Origin: Mumia sp. zg.B17
GTDB lineage: Bacteria; Actinomycetota; Actinomycetes; Propionibacteriales; Nocardioidaceae
Direction: 5' to 3'
Length of the DNA stretch: 64,000 bases
NCBI RefSeq assembly: GCF_019550915.1
Contig: NZ_JAHWCI010000006.1
Span: 715,201 to 779,200 of the forward strand
In this document: one piece after another, positions 27,447 through 35,860 of the stretch
Position numbering within the stretch: the first letter of the stretch is position 1
Layout: every line of letters starts with the position of its first letter
The notes under the pieces: model-generated
Told to the model about the DNA's origin: nothing
Databases searched by the model: none
Seen by the model: only the letters and a program-made list of their open reading frames with translations
Position numbers and translations under genes: made by a program

Positions 27447-28193
27447 TCAGAGGTCGGTGACACCTCGCGCCGCTGCGTCGATCAGGTCCGCGACCGCCTT
27501 CGGCTGAGAGACCGTCACGGCGTGGGAGGCGTCGATCTCGACCGTGTGCGACTGCGCACGCTCGGCCATGAAGCGCTGGGACTCCGCAGGGATGGCAAGG
27601 TCCTGGTTGGCGACCATCGTCCAGGACGGGATGCTGCGCCAGGCAGCCCTCGTGGCCGTGTCCGTGAGGGCACTGCCCGCGATCGGGCGTTGCGTGACGG
27701 CCATCACCCGCGCGATGTCGGGCGCCACGTCGGCGGCGAACACCTCGTTGAACCGGTCCTGCTGGATGTAGACGTCAGAGCCGGTGTCGCCGTCTGCCGT
27801 CGGGAAGGGCACCGGCTCGGCGGCCGACCCGAGCTCGGCACCGGGGAACTTGGTCGTGAGGTCGTCGGCGCTCTCACCGACCTCGAGGGTGAAGCTGGCG
27901 AGGTAGACGAGCGCGGCGACCACCGAGGACCCCTCCGCGGCCTCGCTCATCACTACCCCGCCGTACGAGTGCCCGGCCAGGACCACGGGCCCGTCCCGGG
28001 TGTCGAGGAAGCTGCGGAGGTACTCGGCGTCGGAGCTGAGCCCTCGGAGCGGGTTGGCGATCGCGACGACGTGGTAGCCCCGTCGCTGAAGCTCGGGCAC
28101 GACGCCGTTCCAGCTGGAGGAGTCGGCGAAGGCACCGTGGACGAGCACGATGGTCGGGCGTGGTGTGGACGGGGACGACGATGCAGCGGTCAT
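27447..28193 (-). CDS. Alpha/beta hydrolase (esterase-like)
   Basis: 248-residue serine hydrolase. Oxyanion loop VLVHGAFADSSSW, nucleophile elbow GHSYGG, and a C-terminal IDASHAVTVSQP that supplies the catalytic His. It resembles small esterases of the EstC/chloroperoxidase-like group; substrate unknown. The ATG at MTAASSSPST has AAGGAG 6-7 bases upstream. It is downstream of the large LuxR gene on the same strand with a 130-base gap, and is followed by a hairpin, so it may be a target of that regulator. Confidence 0.85.
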   Translation of the reverse strand: MTAASSSPSTPRPTIVLVHGAFADSSSWNGVVPELQRRGYHVVAIANPLRGLSSDAEYLRSFLDTRDGPVVLAGHSYGGVVMSEAAEGSSVVAALVYLASFTLEVGESADDLTTKFPGAELGSAAEPVPFPTADGDTGSDVYIQQDRFNEVFAADVAPDIARVMAVTQRPIAGSALTDTATRAAWRSIPSWTMVANQDLAIPAESQRFMAERAQSHTVEIDASHAVTVSQPKAVADLIDAAARGVTDL

Positions 28194-28323
28194 GACGAGC
28201 TCCTTCTCGAAGGCCTGTCGGCCGTGGGTGGACCTCGAGCCTGACGCGACATTCCCCTCGTTCGCCCCCGTGTGATCCCCGGTCTGGCCCCCGGGGTGCC
28301 TGACACGGGTCCCCGGCGTCACC

Positions 28324-31113
28324 TCATGCCGTCAGCGCGTCCCGCCGTGGGCGCGACGTCTGGGCGGCCCCGATGACGTCGCGCAGCTGACGGCGCGAGG
28401 AGATGCCGAGCTTGCCGAAGACCTTCCCCATGTGCCACTCCACCGTGCGAGGGCTGAGGAAGAGCTCGGTGCCGATGTCGGGGTTGGTCAGTCCCTCCGC
28501 AGCGAGACGGGCGACGTGCATCTCCTGTGGGGTGAGCTCGTCCCGTGTGCCGTGGGCACGCTTGCGCACCGTCTCACCAGTGGCGGCCAGCTCTCGGCGT
28601 GCGCGTTCGGCGAAGGCGGCCAGTCCCAGGGCGACCAGCATCTGGTGAGCGGTCCGCAGCTGCTCGCGCGCCTCGACACGCCGGCCGGCCCGCCGCAACC
28701 ACTCGCCGTACAGCAGGTGCGCCCTGGCGAGCTCGGGAGGAACGGCCGTGCGCCCGAGCCTGTCGATCGACTCGCGATAGAGACTGTCCGCGCGGTCACC
28801 GTCGTGCAGCTGCGCCTCGCAGCGCGCGGCCACCCCGAGCGCCCAGTCGCTCCCGCTGGCCCGCGCGAGCGGTGCCAGCTGCGCGAACGCGCCCGCCGCC
28901 GTGGTCGGTTCGCCGGCCCGTGAAGCGGCCTCGACCAGCTCGACGAGTGCCCAGGTCGCGACCGCCATCCAGTCGGGCCGGTCGACGGCCTCACGAGCGG
29001 CGACCAATGCCTCCCGGTAGCGGCCGAGTCCGTTGTAGAGGAGCGCTTGCGCCCACTGCACGACCCAGGTCCCGAGACCGTCGTCGCGCGCGACAGCCTC
29101 TTCGCGCACCGCAGCGAGGAGCGGCTCGGCCTCTGCCTGGTCGCCGCGGAAGGCGGCGAGCCCGATGGCTCCGTACGGCGTCAGCGCCGTACCCGCCGCG
29201 GCGTCAACGGCGTGGATCTCCTCGAGCAGCGTCCTTGCGGCCCCCAGGTCACCCCCGAAGAGGGTGACGTAGACGCGGGTGTTCAGGGCGACCGTGAGGG
29301 CATCGCCGGCTCCTGCTTCGCGGGCCCGCCTCACGTCCCGACCGGTCAACCTGTCCCACGCGTGCTCGTCCCACAAGCCGGCAGCCACCAGCTCGACCAG
29401 CCAGGAGAACCGTGCGCCCTCCCCGGGAGACAGCTCCTCGGTGTCGAACGCCTCGACCGCACGCCTGAGCAGCGGAACGGCCTCGGCGTATCCATCGGCG
29501 TACAGCACGGCCATCGCCTGGACCGCCAGGTCACCCGGCCTGCGATCGACCGGGACGCGCGCGTCACGCACGGCGTCGGCCACGGCTCGCACGCCGATGC
29601 CGGCGGTTGACCGAGCCGAGAACAACGCAGCGGTGAGCGCGTCCGCATAGCTGTCGAACGCCAGCTGTGGATCGAAGGCCTCGAGCCGCCGAGCGGCGGA
29701 GAGCAGCGGCGGGAGCACGTCGGCACCGCGGCAGGATGCACTCTCGATCCGCGCACGCAGCTGGTCGAGCCGGGCCCGATGAAGATCGCCCAGCACCTCA
29801 CCCTCCGCCACGCCGCACAGCTCCCGCGCCGCGTCCACGGCGCCGGCGTTCAGCAGGGCGTCGATCGCAGCGATCTGCCGGTCGACACGCGGCCGTACGT
29901 CGGGCGTCAGCGTGGCTGCCTGCTGCAGGAAGGCCGCAGCCGCGGCCGGGCCGCCCTGCGCTGCCGCGCGCCCGACGGAGCGCTCGAGGTCGCGGGCCAC
30001 GCGCTCGTCCGGGCGCGCGACGGCGTGGGCGAGGTGCCACGCGCGCCGGTCAGGGTCCTGCACGGGGTCGGTGGCGTCCGCGAGCGCCTGGTGGACCACC
30101 CGACGGTCGGCGGCAGCGGCGGCTCCGTAGACCACCGACCGCGCCGTCGGATGCCTGAACCGGACCGTCTCCTGGATCTCGAGCAGCCCGACGGCTTGTG
30201 CTGGGGCGACGGCCTCGCTGCCGAGCCCGAGATTCTCGGCGGCGCGCCACAGCAGAGCCGCGTCTCCGGTCGGCTCCGCAGCGGCGGCAAGCAGCAGCAG
30301 ACGCAGCGGCTCGTCCAGCCCTTCGAGCCCGCGCGCGAGCGTTGCTTCGGGGCAACCGTCGGTCACCGCTGTCACGCTCGCCTGCGGACCGAACGCCAGC
30401 TCGGTGGTCGAGAACCGCCGCGTCACGTCCCACAGCGCGGCGGGGATGCCGTGGGTCTCGGCGACGAGGCGGGTGCGCACCCGCCGGTCGAGCGGTGCGG
30501 CGATCGCCGACCGCAGAAGAGCCTCGGCATCGACCGTGGCCAGTGGAGGGACCGTCAGTCGAGGCAACCTCCCCCAACGCCGATCGTCATCTGCGGCCCT
30601 CGTCGCCACCACGAGGACGACCGCGTCCGACTCAAGCCGCCGAGCCACGAACGCCAGGGTCTGCGCCGAGGCATCGTCCAACCAGTGGGCGTCGTCGACC
30701 ACGCAGACGAGCGGTCGGTCCCGTGAAGCCTCCGACAGCAACGACAAGGTCGCCAGGCCGACGAGAAATCCGTCCGGCGACGGCCCAGCGCGAAGTCCGA
30801 GGGAGATGCCGAGAGCATCGGCCTGCGGCGCCGGCAACCTGCCGACGAGGTCGAGCAGCGGGCTGCACAGCTGGTGCAACCCGGCGAACGCCAGGTCGGC
30901 CTCGGACTCCGCCCCGCAGACCCGGACCACCCGGTCGTTCCTGGCGCGGTGTGCCAGGTGAGCGAGCAGTGCAGACTTCCCGACACCCCGTTCACCGTCG
31001 ACGACCAGCACCCCGCTCCGGCCCTCCTCGGCGGCCCGCACCAGCTCGTCAAGCCTCTGCCGCTCGCTGCGACGCCCGTACAGCGTCGGTGGCGCACCCT
31101 CCCGTTGCATCAT
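28324..31113 (-). CDS. LAL-type LuxR-family regulator (large ATP-binding)
   Basis: 929 residues. N-terminal AAA/STAND ATPase with Walker A GERGVGKS at 40-47 and Walker B VCVVDDAHWLDD; a long helical, TPR-like middle; and a C-terminal LuxR HTH (LTPQEMHVARLAAEGLTNPDI...SPRTVEWHMGKVFGKLGISSRRQLRD). This is the MalT/LAL layout, which activates transcription after ATP and ligand binding. It is a close structural match to the regulator at 41,949-44,693, with the same Walker A position and nearly the same HTH. Either of two adjacent ATG codons may start it. It precedes an alpha/beta hydrolase on the same strand. Confidence 0.93.
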   Translation of the reverse strand: MMQREGAPPTLYGRRSERQRLDELVRAAEEGRSGVLVVDGERGVGKSALLAHLAHRARNDRVVRVCGAESEADLAFAGLHQLCSPLLDLVGRLPAPQADALGISLGLRAGPSPDGFLVGLATLSLLSEASRDRPLVCVVDDAHWLDDASAQTLAFVARRLESDAVVLVVATRAADDDRRWGRLPRLTVPPLATVDAEALLRSAIAAPLDRRVRTRLVAETHGIPAALWDVTRRFSTTELAFGPQASVTAVTDGCPEATLARGLEGLDEPLRLLLLAAAAEPTGDAALLWRAAENLGLGSEAVAPAQAVGLLEIQETVRFRHPTARSVVYGAAAAADRRVVHQALADATDPVQDPDRRAWHLAHAVARPDERVARDLERSVGRAAAQGGPAAAAAFLQQAATLTPDVRPRVDRQIAAIDALLNAGAVDAARELCGVAEGEVLGDLHRARLDQLRARIESASCRGADVLPPLLSAARRLEAFDPQLAFDSYADALTAALFSARSTAGIGVRAVADAVRDARVPVDRRPGDLAVQAMAVLYADGYAEAVPLLRRAVEAFDTEELSPGEGARFSWLVELVAAGLWDEHAWDRLTGRDVRRAREAGAGDALTVALNTRVYVTLFGGDLGAARTLLEEIHAVDAAAGTALTPYGAIGLAAFRGDQAEAEPLLAAVREEAVARDDGLGTWVVQWAQALLYNGLGRYREALVAAREAVDRPDWMAVATWALVELVEAASRAGEPTTAAGAFAQLAPLARASGSDWALGVAARCEAQLHDGDRADSLYRESIDRLGRTAVPPELARAHLLYGEWLRRAGRRVEAREQLRTAHQMLVALGLAAFAERARRELAATGETVRKRAHGTRDELTPQEMHVARLAAEGLTNPDIGTELFLSPRTVEWHMGKVFGKLGISSRRQLRDVIGAAQTSRPRRDALTA

Positions 31114-31179
31114 CCCGGCCCCCTCCGGTCGGCCACACTGTCCAGCCGGACCGTCCGCCGAGAGACGACGTGGCTGGGG

Positions 31180-31854
31180 TCATTCCTTGTCCGCCGCGAC
31201 CTCCACCTCGAGCTCCGCGGACAGGCTGGCGAACGTGCTGTACTCGATGGCGCCGGCCCCGTCGCCGTCGCCCGCCTCGCACCGGTCGATGAGACGCTCG
31301 TGACGCGCGATCGACTCGCGTGCGGCCGACGACGAGAACCGAACCCTCTCGGCCCGCCGCAGGACGGGGACGTACTGGTCGAGCACCGAGGTCAATGCTC
31401 GGTTGGCGGCGAGTCTGACCGGAACGCTGTGGAGCTCCCCGTCGGCCTGGAGGGCGGCCACCACGTCACCCGCCGCGATCGCCTCGGCGAAGCGGTGGTT
31501 GGCGTCGCGCATCTCGTCGATGTCGAACGGAGTGAACCGGTCGATCGCCTCCCTGACCGCCGCCGCGTGCATTGCCGCCACGACGACCCGAGCGTCGTGG
31601 ACGTCCTGGACCTGGAGTGAGCTCACGGTGGTCGACCGACCGGGCCGCGCGACCACCAGACCCGCGTCGGCCAGGCGCAGCAGCGCCTCACGCACCGGCG
31701 TACGGCTCACGCCGAGGCGAGCGGCCAGCTCGCTGTCGCGCAGCTGCTCTCCGGGCGCCAGAGCGCCGTCCACAATCCCGTCGCGCAGGCGTCGGTAGAC
31801 GTCGTCGCGCAGCAGGCTCCGGTCGATGGTGACCGAGTTGTCCGGGAGCGGCAT
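31180..31854 (-). CDS. GntR-family regulator (FCD-type), probable acdS regulator
   Basis: 224-residue regulator. Winged [23 protein letters not shown] then [25 protein letters not shown]. The helical C-terminal domain has His residues at conserved places ([27 protein letters not shown]) as in FCD ligand domains that bind organic acids with a metal. Divergent from acdS with a 67-base gap that is unusually AT-rich for this DNA and holds a symmetrical element, so it most likely controls ACC deaminase. ATG start. Confidence 0.88.
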   Translation of the reverse strand: MPLPDNSVTIDRSLLRDDVYRRLRDGIVDGALAPGEQLRDSELAARLGVSRTPVREALLRLADAGLVVARPGRSTTVSSLQVQDVHDARVVVAAMHAAAVREAIDRFTPFDIDEMRDANHRFAEAIAAGDVVAALQADGELHSVPVRLAANRALTSVLDQYVPVLRRAERVRFSSSAARESIARHERLIDRCEAGDGDGAGAIEYSTFASLSAELEVEVAADKE

Positions 31855-31873
31855 GCGATATATTACACATCGC
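31855..31873. promoter_or_regulatory. Candidate GntR operator/promoter between regulator and acdS
   Basis: GCGAT-N9-ATCGC inverted repeat with an AT-rich centre (ATATTACAC), directly before the GntR start and about 50 bases upstream of acdS. A second ATCGCG copy follows at 31,877. Short half-sites, so only moderate support. Confidence 0.35.
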
Positions 31874-31921
31874 GCATCGCGTGTACGGCAAGGCGATTGT
31901 CAGCTGACCCGAGGAGAAACC

Positions 31922-32932
31922 ATGTCGCTGCGGGACTTCCGCCGCTATCCGTTGCTCTTCGGCCCGAGCCCGATCCATCCCTTGGACCGGCTCACCGGGC
32001 ATCTCGGCGGCGCCCGCATCTGGGCCAAGCGCGAGGACTGCAACTCCGGCCTGGCGTACGGCGGCAACAAGACCCGCAAGCTCGAGTACCTCGTGCCCGA
32101 CATCCTCGAGCAGGGAGCGGACACCCTCGTCTCCATCGGCGGCTACCAGTCCAACCACACGCGCCAGGTCGCGGCCCTCGCCGCCCGGCTCGGCCTGAAG
32201 GCCGTCCTCGTCCAGGAGCGCTGGGTCGACTGGCCCGATCCGCTCAACGACCGGGTCGGCAACATCATGCTGTCGCGCATCATGGGCGCCGAGGTGCGCC
32301 TCGACCCGTCCGGCTTCGGCATCGGAGTCAAGGGCAGCTGGGAGCAGGCGCTCGAGGACGTCCGCGCGCGCGGCGGCACGCCCTACGGCATCCCGGCGGG
32401 CGCGTCGGACCACCGGCTCGGCGGGCTCGGCTTCGCGAACTGGGCGTTCGAGGTCCAGCAGCAGGAGCGCGAGCTCGGCGTCTTCTTCGACACGGTCGTC
32501 GTCTGCGCGGTGACCGGGTCCACCCAGGCCGGCATGATCGCCGGATTCGCGCTGCAGGACCGACCGCGGCGCGTGATCGGCATCGACGCCTCCGCCGAGG
32601 TCGACGCGACTCGCGCCCAGGTCGCTCGCATCGCGCGGGGCACCGCAGAGCTGATCGGCCTCGGGCGCGAGCTCACCGACGACGAGATCACCGTGCTCGA
32701 GGGGTGGGCGGGCGACCGTTACGGCATCCCCGTGCAGTCCACGCTCGATGCCATCGGGCTGTCCGGCCGCCTGGAGGGGATGATCATCGACCCCGTCTAC
32801 GAGGGGAAGTCGATGGCGGGTCTCGTCGACCTGGTGACGAGCGGCGAGATTCCGCGCGGATCGAACGTCCTCTACGCCCACCTGGGCGGTCAGCCGGCGC
32901 TCAACGCCTACAGCGCTCTCTTCACCGCCTGA
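31922..32932 (+). CDS. acdS: 1-aminocyclopropane-1-carboxylate (ACC) deaminase
   Basis: 336-residue PLP enzyme that opens ACC, the precursor of plant ethylene, to 2-oxobutanoate and ammonia. The PLP lysine is K50 in YGGNKTRK, and the phosphate-binding QSNHTR follows. Residues that separate true ACC deaminases from D-cysteine desulfhydrases are present: DPVYEGKSM (the Tyr-Glu pair) and LYAHLGG (Leu rather than Thr), as is the Tyr of RYGIP. ATG with GAGGAG 6 bases upstream. Divergent from a GntR gene, its likely regulator. It allows use of ACC as a nitrogen source and suggests contact with plants or soil; the lifestyle point is inference. Confidence 0.94.
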   Translation: MSLRDFRRYPLLFGPSPIHPLDRLTGHLGGARIWAKREDCNSGLAYGGNKTRKLEYLVPDILEQGADTLVSIGGYQSNHTRQVAALAARLGLKAVLVQERWVDWPDPLNDRVGNIMLSRIMGAEVRLDPSGFGIGVKGSWEQALEDVRARGGTPYGIPAGASDHRLGGLGFANWAFEVQQQERELGVFFDTVVVCAVTGSTQAGMIAGFALQDRPRRVIGIDASAEVDATRAQVARIARGTAELIGLGRELTDDEITVLEGWAGDRYGIPVQSTLDAIGLSGRLEGMIIDPVYEGKSMAGLVDLVTSGEIPRGSNVLYAHLGGQPALNAYSALFTA

Positions 32933-32948
32933 GCGACTGACGAGACGG

Positions 32949-34442
32949 TCACCAGGGCGACGGCTCGTAGTCCTTCACGAAGCAGCCGTAGAGGTCTTCC
33001 CCACGCTCGCCGCGCACGACCGGGTCGTAGACCCGGGCCGCACCGTCGACCAGGTCGAGGGGCGCGTGCCACCCCTCCGCAGCGATCCGGAGCTTCTCCT
33101 GGTGAGGACGCTCGTCGGTGATCCAGCCGGTGTCGACGGCGGTCATCAGGATCTTGTCGGCCTCGAACATCTCACCCGCACTGGTACGGGTCATCATGTT
33201 GAGCGCCGCCTTGGCCATGTTGGTGTGGGGGTGGCCAGGGCCCTTGTAGCGACGGGAGAACTGCCCCTCCATCGCCGAGACGTTGACGACGTACGCCCGT
33301 CGGGCGCCCGCCTGGACCGCCGCGCGCATCGCCGGACGGAGCCGGGAGACCAGCAGGAACGGTGCGATCGAGTTGCAGAGCTGGACCTCCAGCAGCTCCA
33401 GCGGGTCGACCTGGTCGACGACCTGGGTCCAGGAGTTGGTCGTCTGCAGGTCGGGGAGCAGCCCGCCGGCGTCCACGGCGGTCCCGTCGAGGTGCGCAGC
33501 CAGGGACGCCGAACCGGCCGAGAGCGCCAGCGCGGTGATCGAGGCCGCCGTGTGCGCGGCCTCGGCGACCTCGAGCGACTCCCCCTCGTGATGGGCCACG
33601 GCCGCGGTGGACAGCGCTCCGGCGATCGCAGCGGGGTGGGCCTCGGAGACGCCGTCGAAGGAGACCATCTCGGGCAGCGCGGTCTGATCCGGAAGGGGTG
33701 CACCCTCCATCTCGACCAGACGCGAGTACGCACCCGGCGTCCGCCGCACAGTCTGGCAGGCGTTGTTGATCAGGATGTCCAGCGGTCCCGCCGCGGCGAC
33801 GTCGTCGGCCAGGCTGATCACCTGGGCGGGGTCGCGCAGGTCGATACCGACGACCTTGAGACGGTGCAGCCACTCGGGCGAGTCCTCCATCGCGGCGAAA
33901 CGGCGCACCGCGTCCTTGGGGAACCGGGTGGTGATGGTGGTGTGCGCTCCGTCGCGAAGCAGGCGCAGCGCGATGTACATGCCGATCTTCGCGCGGCCGC
34001 CGGTGAGCAGGGCGCGCTTGCCGGTGAGGTCGGTCCGCTGGTCACGCTTGGCGTGCGACATCGCGGCGCACCGAGGGCAGAGCCAGTGGTAGAACGCGTC
34101 GACGAGAGTGAAGTCCTCTTTGCAGATGTAGCAGCCGCGCGCGGTGATCAGCTCGCCGGCGAAAGCACCCGGCGCGTGCGAGACCAGCGGGATACCGGCG
34201 GTCTCGTCGTCGATCCTCATCGGGGAGCCGGTGGCCGTCTTCTCGATGATCTCCTGGTCGTGTCGCTGCCGCTCCTGGCGGATCTCGTCGCGACGAGCCT
34301 TCTTGATCAGCTTGTACATGAACGACGCCTCGCGCTTGACCGTCCGGATGTCGGGGTGGTCGGGGTGGAGGTCGGGGAGCTGTCGGAGGACCTTGAGGGT
34401 GGTCGCGAGGTCGTCGGGGTCGATGCGGGGCTGATCGTGCAC
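32949..34442 (-). CDS. Zinc-ribbon SDR-family protein with altered active site
   Basis: 497 residues. The N-terminal ~130 residues are charged and helical and end in a CxxC...CxxC pair (C104/C107 and C122/C125) that probably binds zinc. A short-chain dehydrogenase/reductase domain follows: TGGRAKIG at 147-154 for NAD(P), LINNAC (NNAG-like), VNVSAMEG carrying the catalytic Ser, then HTNMAKAAL, where the usual Tyr-x-x-x-Lys reads Thr-x-x-x-Lys. A helical insertion (about 270-350, Ala/Ser-rich) splits the Rossmann fold. GTG start. Such long SDR proteins exist in several phyla but I know no function. Divergent from a MarR gene. Confidence 0.75.
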   Translation of the reverse strand: MHDQPRIDPDDLATTLKVLRQLPDLHPDHPDIRTVKREASFMYKLIKKARRDEIRQERQRHDQEIIEKTATGSPMRIDDETAGIPLVSHAPGAFAGELITARGCYICKEDFTLVDAFYHWLCPRCAAMSHAKRDQRTDLTGKRALLTGGRAKIGMYIALRLLRDGAHTTITTRFPKDAVRRFAAMEDSPEWLHRLKVVGIDLRDPAQVISLADDVAAAGPLDILINNACQTVRRTPGAYSRLVEMEGAPLPDQTALPEMVSFDGVSEAHPAAIAGALSTAAVAHHEGESLEVAEAAHTAASITALALSAGSASLAAHLDGTAVDAGGLLPDLQTTNSWTQVVDQVDPLELLEVQLCNSIAPFLLVSRLRPAMRAAVQAGARRAYVVNVSAMEGQFSRRYKGPGHPHTNMAKAALNMMTRTSAGEMFEADKILMTAVDTGWITDERPHQEKLRIAAEGWHAPLDLVDGAARVYDPVVRGERGEDLYGCFVKDYEPSPW

Positions 34443-34511
34443 CCAGGGATCCTACGTCACCGCCCCTGGCGGTCTTCGAGGTCGATCCCCGCGGCGTCGT
34501 ACGATGACGAG

Positions 34512-35003
34512 GTGAGTGAGACCCACGCGGGTGCGAGCGAGCCGGGCACCGAGAACGACATCGGCTGGGCCCTGGGCGTGCTTCTTCGCACCTACCGGGA
34601 CGCCGTCGCGCCGGCGCTGGGCAGCTTCCCCCACGGGCCTCGCGGCTACCAGACCATGCTCGAGGTGCTCGAGGGCGACAAGCCCAGCCAGCTGGCCCTG
34701 GCCAACCATCTCGGCATCGACCGCACGGTGATGACCTACCTGATCGACGACCTCGTCGAGGCGGGTCTGGTGGAGCGGCGACCCAACCCCAACGACCGTC
34801 GCCAGCGCCAGATCGTGGCGACCGATCGCGGGCGCCGGGCCGTCGAAGACCTCTACCGCGAGGTCTCGGGGGCGGAGCGCCAGCTGCTCAGCGCCCTCGA
34901 CGACGACGAACGCGCGAGCTTTCGCCGGCTCCTCTGCAAGGCGGCGTCGACGACGACGGGCGACCCGGACTTCGATCCCTGTCTCGAGGCTGCCGAGGCG
35001 TAG
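34512..35003 (+). CDS. MarR-family transcriptional regulator
   Basis: 163-residue winged-helix regulator: YQTMLEVLEGDKPSQLALANHLGIDRTVMTYLIDDLVEAGLVERRPNPNDRRQR is the full MarR core, with recognition helix and wing. GTG start, choosing the N-terminus just after the divergent gap from the zinc-ribbon SDR gene. It converges with the azoreductase gene. MarR proteins often control flavin reductases, so the perfect inverted repeat upstream of the azoreductase (35,764-35,788) could be its site; this is inference. Confidence 0.88.
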   Translation: MSETHAGASEPGTENDIGWALGVLLRTYRDAVAPALGSFPHGPRGYQTMLEVLEGDKPSQLALANHLGIDRTVMTYLIDDLVEAGLVERRPNPNDRRQRQIVATDRGRRAVEDLYREVSGAERQLLSALDDDERASFRRLLCKAASTTTGDPDFDPCLEAAEA

Positions 35004-35044
35004 CCCGGCGCTCCATCGCGGCGGGACGCCCGTCGTCGTGGCGT

Positions 35045-35731
35045 CTACGACGCCAGCGAGCCCTGGCCGTACGGTTCGCTGCTGCCGCGCAGGTGGAGGG
35101 TCACCGAACGCGCCCCTCGGCGCGCCGCCTCGTGCGACTCGGCCAGCTGGTGCTGCGCCAGCTCTCGGAGCTCTGCCATCGCCGGCGTGACCTCCGCCAG
35201 CGTGAGCTCGGTCTCGATCACGTCGAGATCCAGCCCCCACAGGTCTTCGAGCATCCGCCGCATCCAGCCGGTCGCGTGGTCCCAACCGGCGCGGGGCGTG
35301 CCGGGACTGTAGCCGCCGCCACGCGCGGTCACGAGGAAGGCAGGCCGTTGCTCGAGGGTGCCTGCGCCCGGGGCGAACCTGGGGTCGGTCGACACCAGGT
35401 CGAACCACGTCTTGAAGTGCTGGGACACGCCGAAGTTGTACATGGGGACGGCGAAGATGAGCGCGTCCGCCGCCACGAGCTCGTCCGCCAGCTCAGCGGC
35501 GACGGCGAGCGCCTCGCTCTGCGCCGTTGTCCGCTCGTCCTCGACCGTCCCACTGGCATAGGCGGCGGCCCCCCAGTGTGACGCGTCGATGGGCGCGGTC
35601 CCGATGTCGCGGCGTACGACCTCGACCGCGGGGATCTCCTCGACGACGGCGGCCTGCAAAGTGTCGGCGACCGCCCGGGTCACCGACCCCTCGATCCGAA
35701 TACTTGAATCAAGCCTGAACAGCGTGCCCAT
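35045..35731 (-). CDS. FMN-dependent NAD(P)H azoreductase/quinone reductase (AzoR-like)
   Basis: 228-residue flavodoxin-fold enzyme. N-terminal FRLDSSIRIEGSVTRAVADTL (FMN phosphate loop), VPMYNFGVSQHFKTWFDLVS (the AzoR signature), then LVTARGGGYSPG. Expected to reduce quinones, azo or nitro compounds by two-electron steps. ATG start with GAGAGG upstream. Divergent from the two-domain flavoprotein gene across a 129-base region with a strong inverted repeat, implying joint control. Confidence 0.88.
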   Translation of the reverse strand: MGTLFRLDSSIRIEGSVTRAVADTLQAAVVEEIPAVEVVRRDIGTAPIDASHWGAAAYASGTVEDERTTAQSEALAVAAELADELVAADALIFAVPMYNFGVSQHFKTWFDLVSTDPRFAPGAGTLEQRPAFLVTARGGGYSPGTPRAGWDHATGWMRRMLEDLWGLDLDVIETELTLAEVTPAMAELRELAQHQLAESHEAARRGARSVTLHLRGSSEPYGQGSLAS

Positions 35732-35763
35732 GGGCGAGCCTCTCTCGAATTCGTCTGCTTTCT

Positions 35764-35788
35764 AGATCATCATGACATATGATGATCT
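35764..35788. promoter_or_regulatory. Perfect inverted-repeat operator between azoreductase and flavoprotein genes
   Basis: AGATCATCAT and ATGATGATCT, exact complements, flank GACAT. The site lies 33 bases upstream of the azoreductase start. A further half-site (GATGATCT) lies at 35,859-35,866, just at the other gene's start. Arrangement fits a MarR/TetR-type dimer site controlling both directions. Confidence 0.6.
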
Positions 35789-35860
35789 GAGACCAAGAAG
35801 CCGCGGTCGTCGGGGGGAACACGACGGCCACCGCCGGCGTTGTGGCCATCTGCGTCAGAG

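Noticed and set aside
28194..28322. 43-codon N-terminal extension of the alpha/beta hydrolase
   Set aside because: No family similarity, and a good AAGGAG site precedes the internal ATG at 28,193.
33066..34511. Extended N-terminus of the MarR gene at 34,512
   Set aside because: It is antisense to the zinc-ribbon SDR gene and has no MarR features.
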